Assembly: GCA_944989445.1 (NCBI GenBank)
Contig: CALYLW010000015.1
Location: forward strand, 248,001-312,000
Source of the DNA: Ampullaceana balthica
Lineage: Eukaryota; Mollusca; Gastropoda; Lymnaeidae
Length of the DNA: 64,000 nt
Direction: 5' to 3'
This document shows positions 22,757-34,116 of the stretch, piece by piece. The notes under the pieces were generated by a model. That model was not told where the DNA came from. It saw only the letters and a program-made list of their open reading frames with translations, and made no database searches. Made by a program: the position numbers and the translations under genes. Positions within the stretch are counted from its first letter, which is position 1, and every line of letters begins with the position of its first letter.

Positions 22757-25320
22757 TTATCTTATCTTATCTTATCTGTTTACAGACGCTCCTTCTATAC
22801 AGAAGATTATTGCGTCCTACGCTTATCTATGGTTTGTGTTTAGTCCTGCATTTTTATTAGAGATTTAAATGTTGATAAAGTGTTGGTTTTCCTGGATTCT
22901 TCAGGCAACCCATTCCACGCCCTAATTCCGGACGGGAAGAAGGAAAACTTGTATGTGTTTGTTCTTGCATACGGAATAAGAAAGGTGTTTTTATCCTTAT
23001 GTCTATCTGAGGGTTGTATTAAGTTATCTTTGTGTTGTATTTCTAAATTAGAATTAATTGCTTTATGTATGATTACTACTTTGCTCTTGGTTCTTCTATC
23101 CTCTAGTGTTTCAAGGTTTAATGATTTAACTAATGGTGTTACTCTTGTCAGTTTCGAATATTCTCCAGTAATGAATCTGGCAGCTCTTTTTTGAATTTGT
23201 TCTAGTTTATCAATGTTTTCTTTGGTGGATGGGTCCCATACAGAAGATGCATATTCTAGTGCAGGTCTCACCAAAGTGAGGTAGCATTTTAGTTTTATAT
23301 CTCTATTACATTTGTTAAAGTTCCTTTTTATAAAGCCTAAGGTTTTGTTTGATTTTTTAATAACTTCATTGACATGGGGATTCCATGATAGTTTCTCATT
23401 TATTAAGACTCCTAAGTATTTTGCATCTTTAGTTTGGGTCAGTTCTTTTCCATGAATGTAATATTTTGAATTTATTTGTTTCTTTTTCTTTGTTACTCTT
23501 AACAGTTGACACTTTTCTGGATGGAAAGACATACTCCAGTTAGTTTCCCATTTTATCAATTCATCTAAGTCTTTTTGTAAAATTTTGCCATCTTGTTCTG
23601 ATTTAATTGTTCTATAGATTATACAATCATCAGCAAATAGCCTAACTTTTGTACCTGTTGAGATGTTGTTGGGTAAATCATTTATATAAATTAAAAAGAG
23701 TAAGGGACCTAGCACAGTTCCTTGTGGAACTCCTGAGTTAACCTTTATTGGTGCAGATTTAGATCCATTAATTATTACAGTTTGCTCCCTGCCCAAAAGG
23801 AAGTCTTGGATCCAGTGATGTAAGGAACCTGAGATTCCAAAGTAGTTAAGTTTTTTAAGTAAACTAAGGTGGTGAACTTTGTCAAATGCTTTTGAGAAGT
23901 CTAGTAATATTGTATCTATTTGATCATTTTTGTCCAAGCCTTTTGATAGTTCATCTATTAATCCTATTAATTGTGTTTCACATGATCTGTTTTTTCTAAA
24001 GCCGTGTTGATGTGGGCATAGGGCATTATATTTGTCAAGGTGGTTAACTATTCTACTATATATTATGTGTTCTAGTAATTTACAGGTGATACTAGTAAGT
24101 GATACAGGCCTGTAATTACCAGGGTCTGATTTATCCCCTTTCTTAAAGAGTGGACTTACATTAGCTAATTTCCAATCCTGGGGCACTTTACCCTGGTTTA
24201 GAGAGGCTTGAAAGAGAACTACAAGGATTGGGGACAGTTCATTGCTTAGTTCTTTTAATAATCTTGCAGGCAAATCATCTGGGCCAGTAGCTTTGTTTAT
24301 TTTTAAGTTTTTTAGGAGTGAATGTATACCTATCTCATCTACAGTTATGTTACCTATTTCCTCCATTTTATTTAAATTTATTAAAACTTCCTTGTCGCCT
24401 GAGGCAGAAAAAGATGATGCAAAATATGTGTTAAGGATATTAGCTTTAGTTTCATTATCATTATAGGTTTTATTATTTGAGCCTTTTAGTGTGGCTATTC
24501 CTGAAGGTTCCATTTTTTTAGATTTGATAAAGGACCATAAGTTTTTATTGTTATCTTTGGTAATTACATTGTTTATATATTCATTTTGGAGGTTCCGACT
24601 AAGTTTTTGTGTCAAGTGTTTAATCTTTAAGTATTTTTTGTGTATCCTATATGAATTGGTAGCTTTATATTCCTTAAATAAGTTCTCTTTTAGTTTGCAT
24701 AGCTTTTTCAATCTAGAATTGAACCAGCATTTGTTAATTTTATTTGATGTTAGTTTTGTTGGAACATTCTCATCCATTATAGTTTTTAGATTTGTTTTTA
24801 TATCTTTCCAAATTTCTTCTACTGGGCTAGTTGTGTTAAATTTACTTAGGAAAGTTTGTTGGAAGTTAGCAGCTGATTGGTGTAGTTTTATTGAATTACA
24901 TTTATTCCAAAGATAGATTATTCTTCTAGGTATCTTATTAATTTTAGTTTTTATTGTATTGGTGACCCTAACAATATCATGGTCGGACAATCCTGGAATT
25001 ATTTTATAGTCTAACACTAGTCCTGGTCTATTTGTTAGGAATAAATCTAGTGTTTTATTTTTCCTTGTTGCTGTTTTTACTATCTGTTCTAGGTTTATGT
25101 TGTTTATAGTGTCTAGGAAGTGTTCATTAATTTCTTTGTTAGTTTGATGGTTATCAATTGTATAATTTTTCCAATTTATATCTGGAAGATTAAAGTCCCC
25201 CATAATCCATAGAACTGCATTTTTATTATTCTCTTTTATGAAAGTTAATTGACTACAAAGATTGTTCATGTATTCTGGGAAACTAAATCTTTTAGTGTTA
25301 ATGTTAATATATTTTTGTTT
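22757..25320 (-). mobile_element. LINE-A non-LTR retrotransposon, near full ORF2, 5'-truncated
   Basis: The minus-strand element ends with the LINE-A 3' UTR (acgcaataatcttctg, gaaggagcgtctgtaaacag) and a tail of GATAA repeats (complement of 22757-22780). The 5' end is cut within the endonuclease domain at about 25320, where hAT-1 sequence resumes. The copies at 1741, 42846, 45591/41430, 45880 and 63560 belong to the same family. The nearly identical RT sequence at 42913-44010 implies recent mobility. Confidence 0.92.
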
Positions 25321-25347
25321 CATGTTCAGAGAAAAAAGGTGTATCAA
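22840..25347 (-). CDS. LINE-A ORF2: partial endonuclease plus reverse transcriptase
   Basis: An uninterrupted 835-residue frame. Residues 1-150 hold the C-terminal half of an apurinic-type endonuclease: LWIMGDFNLPDINW, LDLFLTNRP and the catalytic LSDHDIV. From about residue 340 come RT blocks: NKATGPDDLPARLLKELS, NYRPVSLTSITCKLLEHII, HGFRKNRSCETQ, ILLDFSKAFDKVHH, SGVPQGTVLGPLLFLIYIND and VRLFADDCIIYR, with the catalytic Asp pair at FADD. A thumb and tail follow (KYLGVLINEKLSW; ITPLVKSLN-type end). It would nick target DNA and copy the element RNA by target-primed reverse transcription. The initial Met lies at or beyond the truncation junction, so the N-terminus is not authentic. Jockey/CR1-group affinity is my inference. 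Confidence 0.93.
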   Translation of the reverse strand: MIHLFSLNMKQKYININTKRFSFPEYMNNLCSQLTFIKENNKNAVLWIMGDFNLPDINWKNYTIDNHQTNKEINEHFLDTINNINLEQIVKTATRKNKTLDLFLTNRPGLVLDYKIIPGLSDHDIVRVTNTIKTKINKIPRRIIYLWNKCNSIKLHQSAANFQQTFLSKFNTTSPVEEIWKDIKTNLKTIMDENVPTKLTSNKINKCWFNSRLKKLCKLKENLFKEYKATNSYRIHKKYLKIKHLTQKLSRNLQNEYINNVITKDNNKNLWSFIKSKKMEPSGIATLKGSNNKTYNDNETKANILNTYFASSFSASGDKEVLINLNKMEEIGNITVDEIGIHSLLKNLKINKATGPDDLPARLLKELSNELSPILVVLFQASLNQGKVPQDWKLANVSPLFKKGDKSDPGNYRPVSLTSITCKLLEHIIYSRIVNHLDKYNALCPHQHGFRKNRSCETQLIGLIDELSKGLDKNDQIDTILLDFSKAFDKVHHLSLLKKLNYFGISGSLHHWIQDFLLGREQTVIINGSKSAPIKVNSGVPQGTVLGPLLFLIYINDLPNNISTGTKVRLFADDCIIYRTIKSEQDGKILQKDLDELIKWETNWSMSFHPEKCQLLRVTKKKKQINSKYYIHGKELTQTKDAKYLGVLINEKLSWNPHVNEVIKKSNKTLGFIKRNFNKCNRDIKLKCYLTLVRPALEYASSVWDPSTKENIDKLEQIQKRAARFITGEYSKLTRVTPLVKSLNLETLEDRRTKSKVVIIHKAINSNLEIQHKDNLIQPSDRHKDKNTFLIPYARTNTYKFSFFPSGIRAWNGLPEESRKTNTLSTFKSLIKMQD

Positions 25348-25650
25348 AATATTTTGTCGGGACCGTATTTTATTTCCCGCTGACAGATATTTCTTATTAA
25401 GCGTTTTCCTGTGTTACGCGTATTTCACAGCATATATTTCAAACGAAAAGTTTTAATTTGATCATGATCAACTGTTCGCGAGCCGAAAAGTGAACACAGA
25501 AAAGCCGCATGCGGTTCGCGAGCCGCAGTTTGGCCACCGTTGGTATAGATTAAGTCAGTATTGACAATACTGTACTGTCCACATCTGCAATCAATACATA
25601 GGAATACTAAACTTATTCTGACTTGTTCCTTACAATCATCATGTATATAT

Positions 25651-27320
25651 TTACGCTCAATTATGTGGCCTAACGCTAAGGGACATCACTCTGCTTTTTT
25701 TTAAATTTTGCGTTGTAAGCAGTGCTGATTGACTCAAATAGTTATTTTTTGGTGCAGTAATTTGGTGCGCTGCTTTCTAAAATTAGTTAAAAATCGTTTG
25801 GTGATTAGCACTGTAAAAATTATTATATAAATGCTTTGTTTAATTTTCAGGAATATTTCGTATTTATCATACAAGGATAAGTTACTTGGGCTTTTGACCA
25901 ACCTCTATTTTTTTAAATAATGTGTGTGCATTTAAGGTAGATTAATATTACGTATCTATCATACAAGGACAAGTTTGTTAGGCGCCCTAAATAAAAGTGG
26001 GCGCCGCAGTACAACCTATATTATATACATACTTTGTGTACATTTCAGGAATATTTCGTATTTATCATGTAAGGATAAGTTACTTGGGCCTTTGACATAA
26101 AAAATAAAAACTATTATAAAATACTTTGTGTACATTTAAGAAATTTTAATATTACGTATTTATCAGACAAGGACAAGTTAGTTGGGCTTTTGAAAAAGGT
26201 GGACGCCGTAGGCGCCCTTAAAAAAGGGGGGCGCCGCTGCATAAACTAGTCATATATATATATTTACGCTCAATTATGTAGCCTAACGCTAAGGGACATC
26301 ACTCTGCTTCTTTTTAATTTTGCGTTGTAAGCAGTGCTGATTGACTCAAATAGTTATTTTTTGGTGCAGTAATTTGGTGCGCTGCTTTCTAAAATTAGTT
26401 AAAAAATCGTGTGGTGATTAGCACTGTAAAAATTATTATATAAATACATGTACTATGTTTAATTTTCAGGAATATTTCGTATTTATCATACAAGGATAAG
26501 TTACTTGGGCTTTTGACCAAAAAAGAAAGTGAACGTCGTAGGCGCCCTACAGCCTCAGTTTAAAATTACTTTGTGTACATTTAAGGTAGTTTAGTATTAC
26601 GTATCTATCATACAAGGACAAGTTTGTTGGGCTTTTGGCAGGCAAAAGTTTTGGCTTTTGAAAAATAAAAGTGGGCCCCGCAGCACAACCTATTTTATAT
26701 ACATACTTTGTGTAAATTTCAGGAATATTTCGTATTTATCATACAAGGATAAGTTACTTGGGCTTTTGACATAAAAAATAAAATAAAAATAAGAAAAACT
26801 ATTATAATATACTTTGTGTACATTTAAGAAATTTTAATATTACGTATTTATCATACAAGGACAAGTTAGTTGGGCTTTTGAAAAAGGTGGGCGTACGGCG
26901 CCCTTAAAAAGGGCTAGTAAATAATATAATAGCCCAAGTCATTGGAAGGAAGGAAGGACGGTCCGTAATGTTATGACGTCATTGTTCGAGCGGATATTTT
27001 AATACATGGTGTGCATAATAAGATGCGCAAAATAATTATAAATTTAAGACACGCCGTAAAAAAAAATTATATGACGTCATTGTTTTAGAAATTATAAAAT
27101 ACTTTGTGTATATTTCGGGAAGTTTAATATTTCGTATTAAGTTAGTTGGGCTTTTGAAACAAGTTGGCACCGTAGGCACCTTATAAAAAGTAGGCGCCCT
27201 AAAACCCCTATTATAAAATACTTTGTGTACATTTCAGTAAGTTTAATATTAAGTATTCATCAAACAAGGATAAGTTAGTTGGGCTTTTGAAAAGAGTGGG
27301 CGCCGTAGGCGCCCCAGAGC
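25651..27320. repeat. Tandem R1-family repeat array (about 614-bp higher-order unit)
   Basis: A higher-order unit starting ttacgctcaattatg at 25651 is repeated at 26265. Each contains several 90-130-bp sub-repeats with ctttgtgtacatttmagg, tttatcatacaaggataagt and ggcttttg, with GGCGCCGTAGGCGCC-like palindromes between. From about 26927 the array continues with the taatagccca version found at 265-672. No protein coding is seen. Confidence 0.75.
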
Positions 27321-28110
27321 AACTTAGTTTATTATAATACTAATACTATTAATAAATACTCATATTAGTCATATTCAGCTATCGCCTAAGGCAAAGCTAA
27401 GCATAAAATAATCTAGACTTTTGTAATAGTTTGCATTAAAGTAATTAAATGTTACTTAAATATTGTAGCAGTAGGCAATAACCCTGCCTAAATACTTTCT
27501 TTGGGTAACACAATGTAGCGTCACAATAGATGCATTCAAAAATTGATCAGTAGATCCTAATCTGACAAAAGACTCCTGGCAATCAATATCTGTTTGTGTT
27601 GTATTCCAGTGCTTAGCAAATATTTTACAGAAGAGCAAGTGTGCCACTAGGAATTGAAATGAAAAGAAACTTTTAATATAAATTAATATAATATATAACT
27701 TATTATGACAGTGGGTAGTTAGGGTAGAACAGAAGATCTCATATCACACCAATTAATTGAGTTGACAAACATTTAAAAATTCCATATTTAAACTATGGAG
27801 CTCTAGAGATCGATCTAGGAATTTCATATGTGGGTAAATTGTCCCATAACGAAATAATGCTTAGATTATTATAAATAAAAATTAATGCAATTAAAAGTAA
27901 CAATAGTTAAAAACACATTTATTCAAATGTAATGATTGTATATTATTCACATCTTTTTATTTTTAAAAAGTAAAAGATTCAGTATAAACTGTATTGGAAT
28001 GGGCAACAAACTTTAACAATATTTTAAATAATATTAAAAAATGTAATAAAAAATGTAAAAAATGTAACATATAATCAAATTCCAATGTATTTTTTTAAGT
28101 TAGTGAAGAA
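27321..28110. other. Non-coding stretch upstream of duplication copy 1
   Basis: AT-rich sequence with no supported gene or repeat boundary. A 63-codon minus-strand frame at 27456-27647 has no recognisable domain. Confidence 0.3.
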
Positions 28111-28249
28111 CAAACATTATAGAGTAATTGTAAAGTGTAGTAGACAGCTGAGAGCTTGTTCTATCTTGGTGTCATTTGAGAATATTCATCAAATTTTCCA
28201 CATACATTATATATTTAAGGTCTTTTTCTCTGTATGTCTAATTTTGTGT

Positions 28250-28400
28250 TTAGATATTTAACTAAATACGATAAGACATTTCCCCCACACATCACATTTA
28301 AAAGGTTTACCCCATTATGTGTTCTTTTGTGTACAGTTAGGTGACCAGATCTGGTAAAACATTTTTCACAGACATGTCATTTGAATTAGTTTGAAACGAT
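28250..28400 (-). pseudogene. Out-of-frame extra zinc finger(s) after array 1
   Basis: Beyond the frameshift, another frame reads [20 protein letters not shown] and then KPFKCDV with degenerate continuation. This shows at least one further finger lost from the protein. The corresponding sequence at 58920-59040 is likewise out of frame. Confidence 0.65.
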
Positions 28401-29443
28401 TTTCTCTGTATGACTTTAGTATGAGTCCTTTTGTGTCTAGTTAAGTTACAAGATGTGGTCAAACATTTTCCACAGACATCACATTTGAAAGGTTTTTCTC
28501 CAGTATGTATTCTTTTGTGTACCTTTAGGTGAGACAAAGTGGTAAACCATTTTTCACACACATCACATTTGAAAGGTTTTTCTCCTGTATGTGCTTTTTT
28601 ATGTACAGTTAGATAATTAGATCTGGCAAAACATTCTCCACAGACATTACATTTGAAAGGTTTTTCCCCTGTATGTATTCTTTTGTGTACAGTTAAGTAA
28701 CCAGATGTGGTAAAACATTTTTCACAGACATCACATTTGAAATGTCTTTCTCCTAAATGCATTCTTTTGTGTTCAATGAGATTCCATGATGTGTTAAAAC
28801 ATTCTCCACAGACATCACATTTAAAAGGTTCTCCTGTATGAGCCATTTGGTGTAAAAGTAGATTATTAAATCCGGTAAAATATTTCCCACAGACATCACA
28901 TTTAAAAGGTTCTATATGAGTCATTTTGTGTTCAATCAGGAGACGAGATATGTTATAACATTTTCCACATACATCACATTTTAAAGGTTTTTCTTCCGTA
29001 TGTGAAACTTTGTGTGCAGTTAGATAATCAGATCTCTTAAAACATTTTCCACAGACATCACACTTGAAAGGTTTTTCCCCAGTATGAGTTCTTTTGTGTA
29101 CAATTAGGCCATCAGATTTGGTAAAACATTTTTCACAGATATCACATTTGAAAGGTTTTTCTCCTGTATGTATTCTTTTATGTACATTTAGTTGATCAGA
29201 TCTGGTAAAACAATTTCCGCAGACATCACATTTGAAAGGTTTTATTCCTGTATGTGTAATTTGGTGCATATTTAGGTGATCAGATCTGGTAAAACATTTT
29301 TCACAGAAATCACATTTGAAAGGTTTTTCCCCAGTATGTGTTCTTTTGTGTATAGTTAGTCTATCAGATGTGGTATAACATTTTACACAGACATCACATT
29401 TGAAAGGGTTTTCTTTGGTATGCATCCTTTTAAGTCTTTTTAG
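28337..29443 (-). CDS. C2H2 zinc-finger protein, terminal exon candidate (array 1)
   Basis: A 362-residue frame from the Met at 29425 with twelve consecutive C2H2 fingers (about residues 8-335). Most have the form FKCDVCxKCFxxSxxLxxHKxxH joined by HTGEKP linkers; two linkers are shortened (HIEP, HTGEP). Such arrays bind DNA, so a nuclear sequence-specific regulator is likely. Base-contact positions differ between fingers (RSDHL, KSDGL, TSGYL, TSCNL). Upstream, attatagcag at 29444-29453 could be a splice acceptor joined in frame to the Met, so earlier exons may exist but were not identified. The end ([14 protein letters not shown]) is a thirteenth finger read out of frame, so the array is shortened by a frameshift. 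No KRAB, BTB or ZAD domain is visible. Confidence 0.82.
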   Translation of the reverse strand, partial: LKRLKRMHTKENPFKCDVCVKCYTTSDRLTIHKRTHTGEKPFKCDFCEKCFTRSDHLNMHQITHTGIKPFKCDVCGNCFTRSDQLNVHKRIHTGEKPFKCDICEKCFTKSDGLIVHKRTHTGEKPFKCDVCGKCFKRSDYLTAHKVSHTEEKPLKCDVCGKCYNISRLLIEHKMTHIEPFKCDVCGKYFTGFNNLLLHQMAHTGEPFKCDVCGECFNTSWNLIEHKRMHLGERHFKCDVCEKCFTTSGYLTVHKRIHTGEKPFKCNVCGECFARSNYLTVHKKAHTGEKPFKCDVCEKWFTTLSHLKVHKRIHTGEKPFKCDVCGKCLTTSCNLTRHKRTHTKVIQRKSFQTNSNDMSVKNVLPDLVT

Positions 29444-30367
29444 CTGCTATAATCATAAATTATCACTAAAACTTCATTTGCAAAGTTATTTTCTTGGAAG
29501 TATTGTCTTTTTTCTCTAGTAGTTATAGCCTAAATGGATAGGTAAGCCACTGATAACACATTTGGAAGCCCTTTCTCGTAAATGTTTCTATGTGTATTAA
29601 GTTGTCATATATTTTCTTATGTTATCTCTGTTGATCGATATGTTTAGCTCCACTCACAAGAGAATTTTTTTTAATTTAGACTTCTTTTCATTTATTGGCA
29701 ATAAAAACTTTTTTTAGTCATACTCAATGTACGTTGGATGTAGATGTGTACAATATTTCAACTTGAAAGCATCTGAAAAAAACAAAAACAAATTATTTTA
29801 TCAAATGATAAGAGATAAGTATTAAAACATATGTATTACTCTATAAATAGTGTTAGAGTCTTCTTTTAATAATTATACTATGATACGTCACACACAAATT
29901 TTTAAACTGATTTTGAAAATAACAAATTATAGTTTAACATTCATAGTTCCATAAATTTCTAATATGCAAATACATACCACCTACATTGTAGTTGTATAAA
30001 ATATATTTTTCTTAATGAACAATCCTTAGCTCATCCTGACTAGTATCTCTATCATTCTGTCAAGGATCAATCACACAACAATTGCTTTTAGGAATGAGCA
30101 AGTTATCTACACTGGGAAGATCTGATTCTTTTAATGAGATTATTACCAACTTCGTCACCTGCCTAAAGATCTAATCCTATTTGTTTTGCATAGCCATCGC
30201 AACAGTAACAGAAAACCCGGATGCCATATAAATTATTATTAATACAAAAAACAAATCATATGTGCCACTTTAAACTTGATAATTTTTACAAGTCATTATT
30301 TTTTTTTAAAATAATAAGACCAACATTTTTTAAAGTCTGTTCTGTACTCTTGTCTTTATATCTAAAC
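29444..30367. other. Upstream flank of zinc-finger array 1
   Basis: This non-coding stretch is conserved with 59900-60711 and 61934-62002, apart from insertions in the second copy. A segment complementary to 29560-29600 retains a finger-like fragment (GFQMCYQW), perhaps a decayed upstream finger. No other gene is seen. Confidence 0.5.
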
Positions 30368-30523
30368 TAGGGCTGCGGAAATTAACAATTAATTAATCGA
30401 TCAATCGTTAAAAAATTTTAATCGATTAATCACTATAAAATTTTAATAGATTAAAATTAATTTGATCGATTAAAATTTGATTAAAATTTAAGAAAATATT
30501 TCTAATATTTTTTTCTTCAATAA

Positions 30524-33493
30524 TCTATATATATAAAAATCAAAGTATGTATGTATGCATGTCTGTTATAGCCGACTAAACCATTCATCCGATCGCCATG
30601 AAACTTTTGGAGACTTTTGAGTACGCTCCAGGGATGGAAATAGGCTACTTTTTTTTCAAAATTTAACACTCATGGGGCGCCGGGGGCCCATAATGAGAAT
30701 TTTTTCTTATATGAGCTATATAAAAATTAGTTTAGGGCTTAGCTGCTTGGAAAATGAATGGATCTTGACCAAACTTGGTACATAACAACTTGATAACCTA
30801 TATTAAAGTATCATATGGCATTGAACTCCTAATGTCCGTTCCTTCGGGGCCGGGGGCCAAAAATCTTTATTTTTGTAAGCGTTAAATACTTTATTCCCGT
30901 TAGCTGACTAAACCATTCATCCGATCGCCATGAAACCTTTGGAGACTTTTGAGTACGCTCCCGGGATGGAAATAGGCTACTTTTTTCAAAATTTAACACA
31001 CATGGGGCGCCGGGGGCCCATAACGAGAATTTTTTCTACTATGAGCTATATAAAAAATTAGTTTAGGGCTTAGCTGCTTGGAAAATGAATGGATCTTGAC
31101 CAAACTTGGTACATAACAACTTGATAGCCTATATTAAAGTATCATATGGCATTGAACTCCTAATGTCCGTTCCTTCGGGGCCGGGGGCCCAAAATCTTTA
31201 TTTTTGTAAGCGTTAAATACTTTATTCCCGTTAGCTGACTAAACCATTCATCCGATCGCCATGAAACTTTTGGAGACTTTTGAGTACGCTCACGGGATGG
31301 AAATAGGCTACTTTTTTTTCAAAATTTAACACTCATGGGGCGCCGGGGGCCAAATAATGAGAATTTTTTCTTATATGAGCTATATAAAAATTAGTTTAAG
31401 GCTTAGCTGCTTGGAAAATGAATGGATCTTGACCAAACTTGGTACATAACAACTTGATAGCCTATATTAAAGTACCATATGGCATTGAACTCCTAATGTC
31501 CGTTCCTTCGGGGCCGGGGGCCCAAAATCCTTTTTTTTTGTGTAAGCGTTAAATACTTTATTCCCGTTATGATTTACACGATCTTGAAAAGCATTGACTA
31601 ATATATCTATCATGATCCAGATTGAAATGAACAGGTATTTTAAAGTTATTCTCTTGCACCGATTGGGCCCGGGGGCCCTTAATGTCGTTTTTGTTAATCT
31701 ATATATATAAAAATCAATGTATGTCTGTGTGCATGTCCTTTATAGCTGACTAAACCATTCATCCGATCATCATGAAACTTTTGGAGACTGGCAACTTTTT
31801 TTCTAAATTTATCACTCATGGGGCGCCGGGGACCCATAATGTCATTTTTTGCTTATATGAGTTATATAAAATTTAGTTTCAGCGCTAGCTACTGTGTAAA
31901 TTGATGGATCTTAACCAAACTTTGTATATAAAAATTTGATAGCCAATATTAAAACACTAAAGGGAACTGAACTCCTAATAGTCATTCCTTCGGGGCTGGG
32001 GGCCCAAAAAATTCTTTTTCTTAAACGTTTAAGATTTTATTCACCATTCAATTATTAACAATATTGACAACTAATGACACATGTATCCATCATTATACAC
32101 ATTGAAATGAACAGGTATTTTGAACTTTATATCTTGCACTGGGGCCCTTAATGTCGTTTTTTGCTTATGTGAGCTATATAAAAATTAGTTTTTGCGTTAG
32201 CTACTGAGTAAATGAATGCATCTTAACCAAAATTTGCATACAAAAATTTAGTAGCCCATATTGACATAATTAAGGTTTCTAAACTTCTAATGTCAATATA
32301 TTCGGTGCCGGGGGCCCCAAATGTCTTTTCTTCGTATATGTTTAAGATATTTTTCCGCATTCAATTTTTCACGATCTTGAGGAATATATCTATGAGGAAA
32401 CTGAATTAAATGAACAGGTTTTTGAAATTGACACCTTTCACTAAAGGGGCCCCTAAATGTCGTTTTTTTCCTTATATTAGCTGTATAAAAATTAGTATTC
32501 GCGTTAAATACTGAGAAAATTAATGGATCTTGACCCATTTTAATATATAAAAACTTAAGGGTCTATATTTTATTACTATAGGGCACTGAACTCCTAATTT
32601 TCATTCCCTTGGGGCAGGGGGCCCAAAATTTCATTTTTAGTAAATGTTCAATATTTTATCGTTCATTCAATATTGAGACATATAAATAAATGTATGTATT
32701 TTGAAATTTATTCAAATTAAAATGTCTTTCGCACTTTATTTCTTGCGATAATTAGGCCCTGGGGCCCATAATGTAGTTTTTTGCTTATATGAGGTATATA
32801 AAAATAAGTTTATGCGTTAGCTACCGAGTAAATGAATGGACCTTAACCAAAATTTGTATACAAAAACTTGGCAGCCTATATTAAAATACTATAGGGCACA
32901 GAAATTCAAATTTCCATTCCTTCGGGGCCTGGGGCCCCAAATGTCTTTTCTTCGAATATGTTTGAGATAGTTTTCCCCATTTAATTTTTCACGATCTTAA
33001 GGAATATATCTATGAGGAAACTGAATTAAAATGAACAGCATTTTTTAAATTGAAATCTTTCACGGAATGGGCCCAGGGGCCCCTAAATTTCGGTTTTTAT
33101 ATCAGTATATAGCTATAATATATTACTATAGGGCACTGAACTCCTAATCTCCATTCCCTCGGAGCTGGGGGCCCCAAATGTTATTTTTACTGCACGGTAA
33201 CAATTTAATTCCCCATTCAATTTTACACGATATTGAGAAATTTAGCTTGAGTACAATGGCAATACAAAAATTAAATTATCACTCATTTTTTGGCTGGGCC
33301 TCTTAATATCGTTTTTCCTTTTGTAAGTTTTTATTTATTAATTTATGTAACAGTTTGCTATTAAACTTGGACTTTTTTTTTCTCACTTCCCCGAAGGTTT
33401 ATGGCATAATTCTTTTAAAACATACCAATCTTTGGTTTCTTTCGATTTATTCATTTTTAAAGAGATCGTTGCAACGCACGACGGGTCTGCTAG
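30524..33493 (+). mobile_element. Non-autonomous Helitron (Helitron-3) with tandem internal units
   Basis: It starts TCTATATATATAAAAATC after an A and ends gcacgacgggtctgCTAG before a T, matching Helitron termini and the A/T target. The interior consists of repeated units: gactaaaccattcatccg occurs at 30574, 30905, 31237 and 31748, so the first units have a 331-332-bp period. More diverged units follow to about 33200, with ggggccgggggcccaaa and aaatgaatggatcttgacc. No replicase or helicase is encoded. Confidence 0.85.
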
Positions 33494-33689
33494 TAATTTA
33501 TATTTTTTGTTACTTTCTTTTCCATCATAATATTATTGTTTATTTAGGCGAACATACGTAAACAAAAATGACTACTAATGACAGCACAGTTAAAATTAGG
33601 CATTTAAGCGGAGAGTTGAGTAAACATTTTATTTTTAAGCTAACTGTGGATGACAATTAAATCAGATGACTCTGATGCAGTACACGGTG

Positions 33690-33965
33690 CACAGGCCAAG
33701 CTGACGTGGTACCAAAAAGAAACTTCCATTCCAGAAACAGAGGATCCTCTCATGTGGTGGAAACTCAATAACCATCGTTTTCCTATATAAAGCGGTTTTG
33801 TGCAAACGATTCTTTGTGTACCGGCAACCTCTGTTCCGTACGAAAGACTGTTCAGTTCTTAAGGACACATGCAATCATGTCTGCTTCCGGAAAATGTAAA
33901 CGCTCTGGTTTGTCTCCGTGACTGAGTAAAGTGATGCCTACTTGCTTATTATAAAGAGACAGTCA
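33690..33965 (+). pseudogene. hAT transposase C-terminal (dimerisation) remnant
   Basis: Across frames the translation gives PETEDPLMWWKLNNHRFP, then VPATSVPYERLFSS-like residues and LPENVNALVCLRD. These are the DPLxWWK...RFP and C-terminal blocks of the hAT dimerisation domain. Frameshifts separate them. It lies in the hAT at 30368-36263 and is probably the last trace of that element's own transposase. Confidence 0.72.
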
Positions 33966-34116
33966 GTATACTTTATAAGTTTTATAATTTAACTCTAATT
34001 GTTTTAATTTTAAAGTTGTAGAAAAATCACTTACGTCAGTGCTACAGTTTGAATTTACAACATTTTTGTGTCAACTCTTAAGTTAGGTCATGGATGTTGC
34101 AGATCAGATACAAATA

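Larger units (their letters stand above)
16168..25542 (-). mobile_element. hAT transposon (hAT-1), 9.4 kb with nested insertions
   Basis: Terminal sequences CAGGGGTGGCCAGACCTG and CAGTTTGGCCACCGTTG are imperfect inverted repeats, flanked by a perfect 8-bp duplication GTATAGAT (16160-16167 and 25543-25550), the hAT signature. The own coding region (16917-18100, minus strand) is a broken hAT transposase. Nested inside are a second hAT (18490-22001), itself carrying another (18899-20169), and a LINE-A copy (22757-25320). The insertion lies one base beyond the Helitron-1 end, so it postdates that Helitron. Confidence 0.93.

Noticed and set aside
22880..23194. Plus-strand open frames over LINE-A (also 24242, 24491, 43656 minus, 46034 minus, 2251 minus)
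   Set aside because: These are antisense shadows of the LINE-A reverse transcriptase, recurring in each copy with no independent domain.
28110..30200. KRAB, BTB or ZAD domain upstream of the zinc-finger arrays
   Set aside because: No such domain was found in any frame of the conserved upstream flank.
30524..33340. Regularly spaced repeats that might suggest a CRISPR-like array
   Set aside because: Units are about 331 bp and diverge along the array, the region is bounded by Helitron termini, and the genome is eukaryotic.
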